Assembly: GCF_021228125.1 (NCBI RefSeq)
Contig: NZ_JAJQQS010000021.1
Span: 62,001 to 126,000, forward strand
DNA from: Streptomyces albireticuli
GTDB taxonomy: Bacteria; Actinomycetota; Actinomycetes; Streptomycetales; Streptomycetaceae
DNA: 64,000 nt
Direction: 5' to 3'
Numbering within the stretch: position 1 is the stretch's first letter; each line of letters begins with the position of its first letter. The notes under the pieces were generated by a model. That model searched no databases. It was not told where the DNA came from and was given only the letters and a program-made list of their open reading frames with translations. Position numbers and translations under genes: made by a program. Below, piece after piece: positions 63,588 to 64,000 of the stretch.

Positions 63588-64000
63588 TCAGACCGGGCGC
63601 GGCGGGCGCTGGCAGCGCGGGCAGAAATAGCTGGACCGGTTCATCCAGGGCCGCCGGCGCATGGCCGTGCCGCAGCGGCGGCACGGCTCGTCCTCGCGCC
63701 CGTACGCGTCCAGCGAGCGGTCGAAGTAGCCCGACTCGCCGTTCACATTGACGTAGAGACTGTCGAAGCTGGTGCCGCCGACCGCCAGGGCCTCGTTCAT
63801 GACCTCGCGGATGTGCGTGAGGAGCTCGGCGCTGCGCGGGCGGGTCAGCGTGGCCGTCGGGCGGTCGTAGTGCAGCCGGGAGCGCCACAGCGCCTCGTCG
63901 GCGTAGATGTTGCCGACGCCGCTGATCAGCGACTGGTCGAGCAGGGCACGCTTGACGGTCGTGCGGCGCCGGCGCAGCGCGGCGTGGAAGGCGGCCTCGT
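63588..64000 (-). CDS. mutM: Formamidopyrimidine-DNA glycosylase, 3' part only
   Basis: About 137 codons are seen and the 5' end lies beyond the window. The H2TH region VKRALLDQSLISGVGNIYADEALW and the C-terminal zinc finger PCRRCGTAM then YFCPRCQ fix the family. It removes oxidised purines (8-oxoG) from DNA. It converges with the CAP gene 11 bases away. Confidence 0.93.
   Translation of the reverse strand, partial: EAAFHAALRRRRTTVKRALLDQSLISGVGNIYADEALWRSRLHYDRPTATLTRPRSAELLTHIREVMNEALAVGGTSFDSLYVNVNGESGYFDRSLDAYGREDEPCRRCGTAMRRRPWMNRSSYFCPRCQRPPRPV

Overview
The window is very GC-rich actinobacterial chromosomal DNA, almost certainly from a Streptomyces. The signs are GTG and TTG starts, the developmental genes whiG and nsdA, a run of four type I signal peptidases beside rplS, the glucose permease glcP beside smc, and a gene order that, from memory, follows the SCO55xx-SCO56xx part of the S. 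coelicolor core. I see no rRNA, tRNA, CRISPR array, insertion sequence or prophage. Nearly all of the window is ordinary core genome.

Left end (1-5129): five minus-strand genes in tight succession. They encode a YqcI/YcgG-like putative N-oxygenase, a small cupin, a methionyl-tRNA-synthetase-like enzyme, a sarcosine-oxidase-type flavoenzyme and a DUF4178 protein. Cupin plus MetRS-like enzyme plus DAO-family oxidase is the signature of bacterial hydrazine (N-N bond) biosynthesis. Here the cupin and MetRS-like parts are separate genes, and no lysine N6-hydroxylase is visible. This is the most interesting part of the window.

Polyamine/GABA region (5254-12343): an MFS exporter and a PotD-type lipoprotein face a TetR gene across repeated operator-like sites. 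They are followed by aminobutyraldehyde dehydrogenase, an Lrp/AsnC regulator and a class III aminotransferase. From 12732 to 16877 there is an ABC ATPase with a membrane partner, a LOG-family protein and a DMT-like membrane protein.

Core region (17004-52502): a thiamine ABC transporter under a TPP riboswitch, then rlmN, cdsA, frr, pyrH, tsf and rpsB, an M23-like protein, whiG, dprA-comM-yraN, the signal peptidases, rplS-trmD-rimM-khpA-rpsP, an archaeal-type proS, ffh, the nitrogen operon amtB-glnK-glnD with a GlnR-like site, nsdA and a prim-pol domain protein.

Right end (52648-64000): ftsY, an NCS1 permease, glcP, smc, a small coiled-coil protein, acyP, a CAP-domain protein and the 3' part of fpg. 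Many convergent gene pairs are separated by long perfect hairpins. Translationally coupled ATGA or TGATG junctions are common. The ribosome, SRP (ffh, ftsY) and Sec-dependent export (signal peptidases) genes form the backbone, with nitrogen control and development genes inserted among them.
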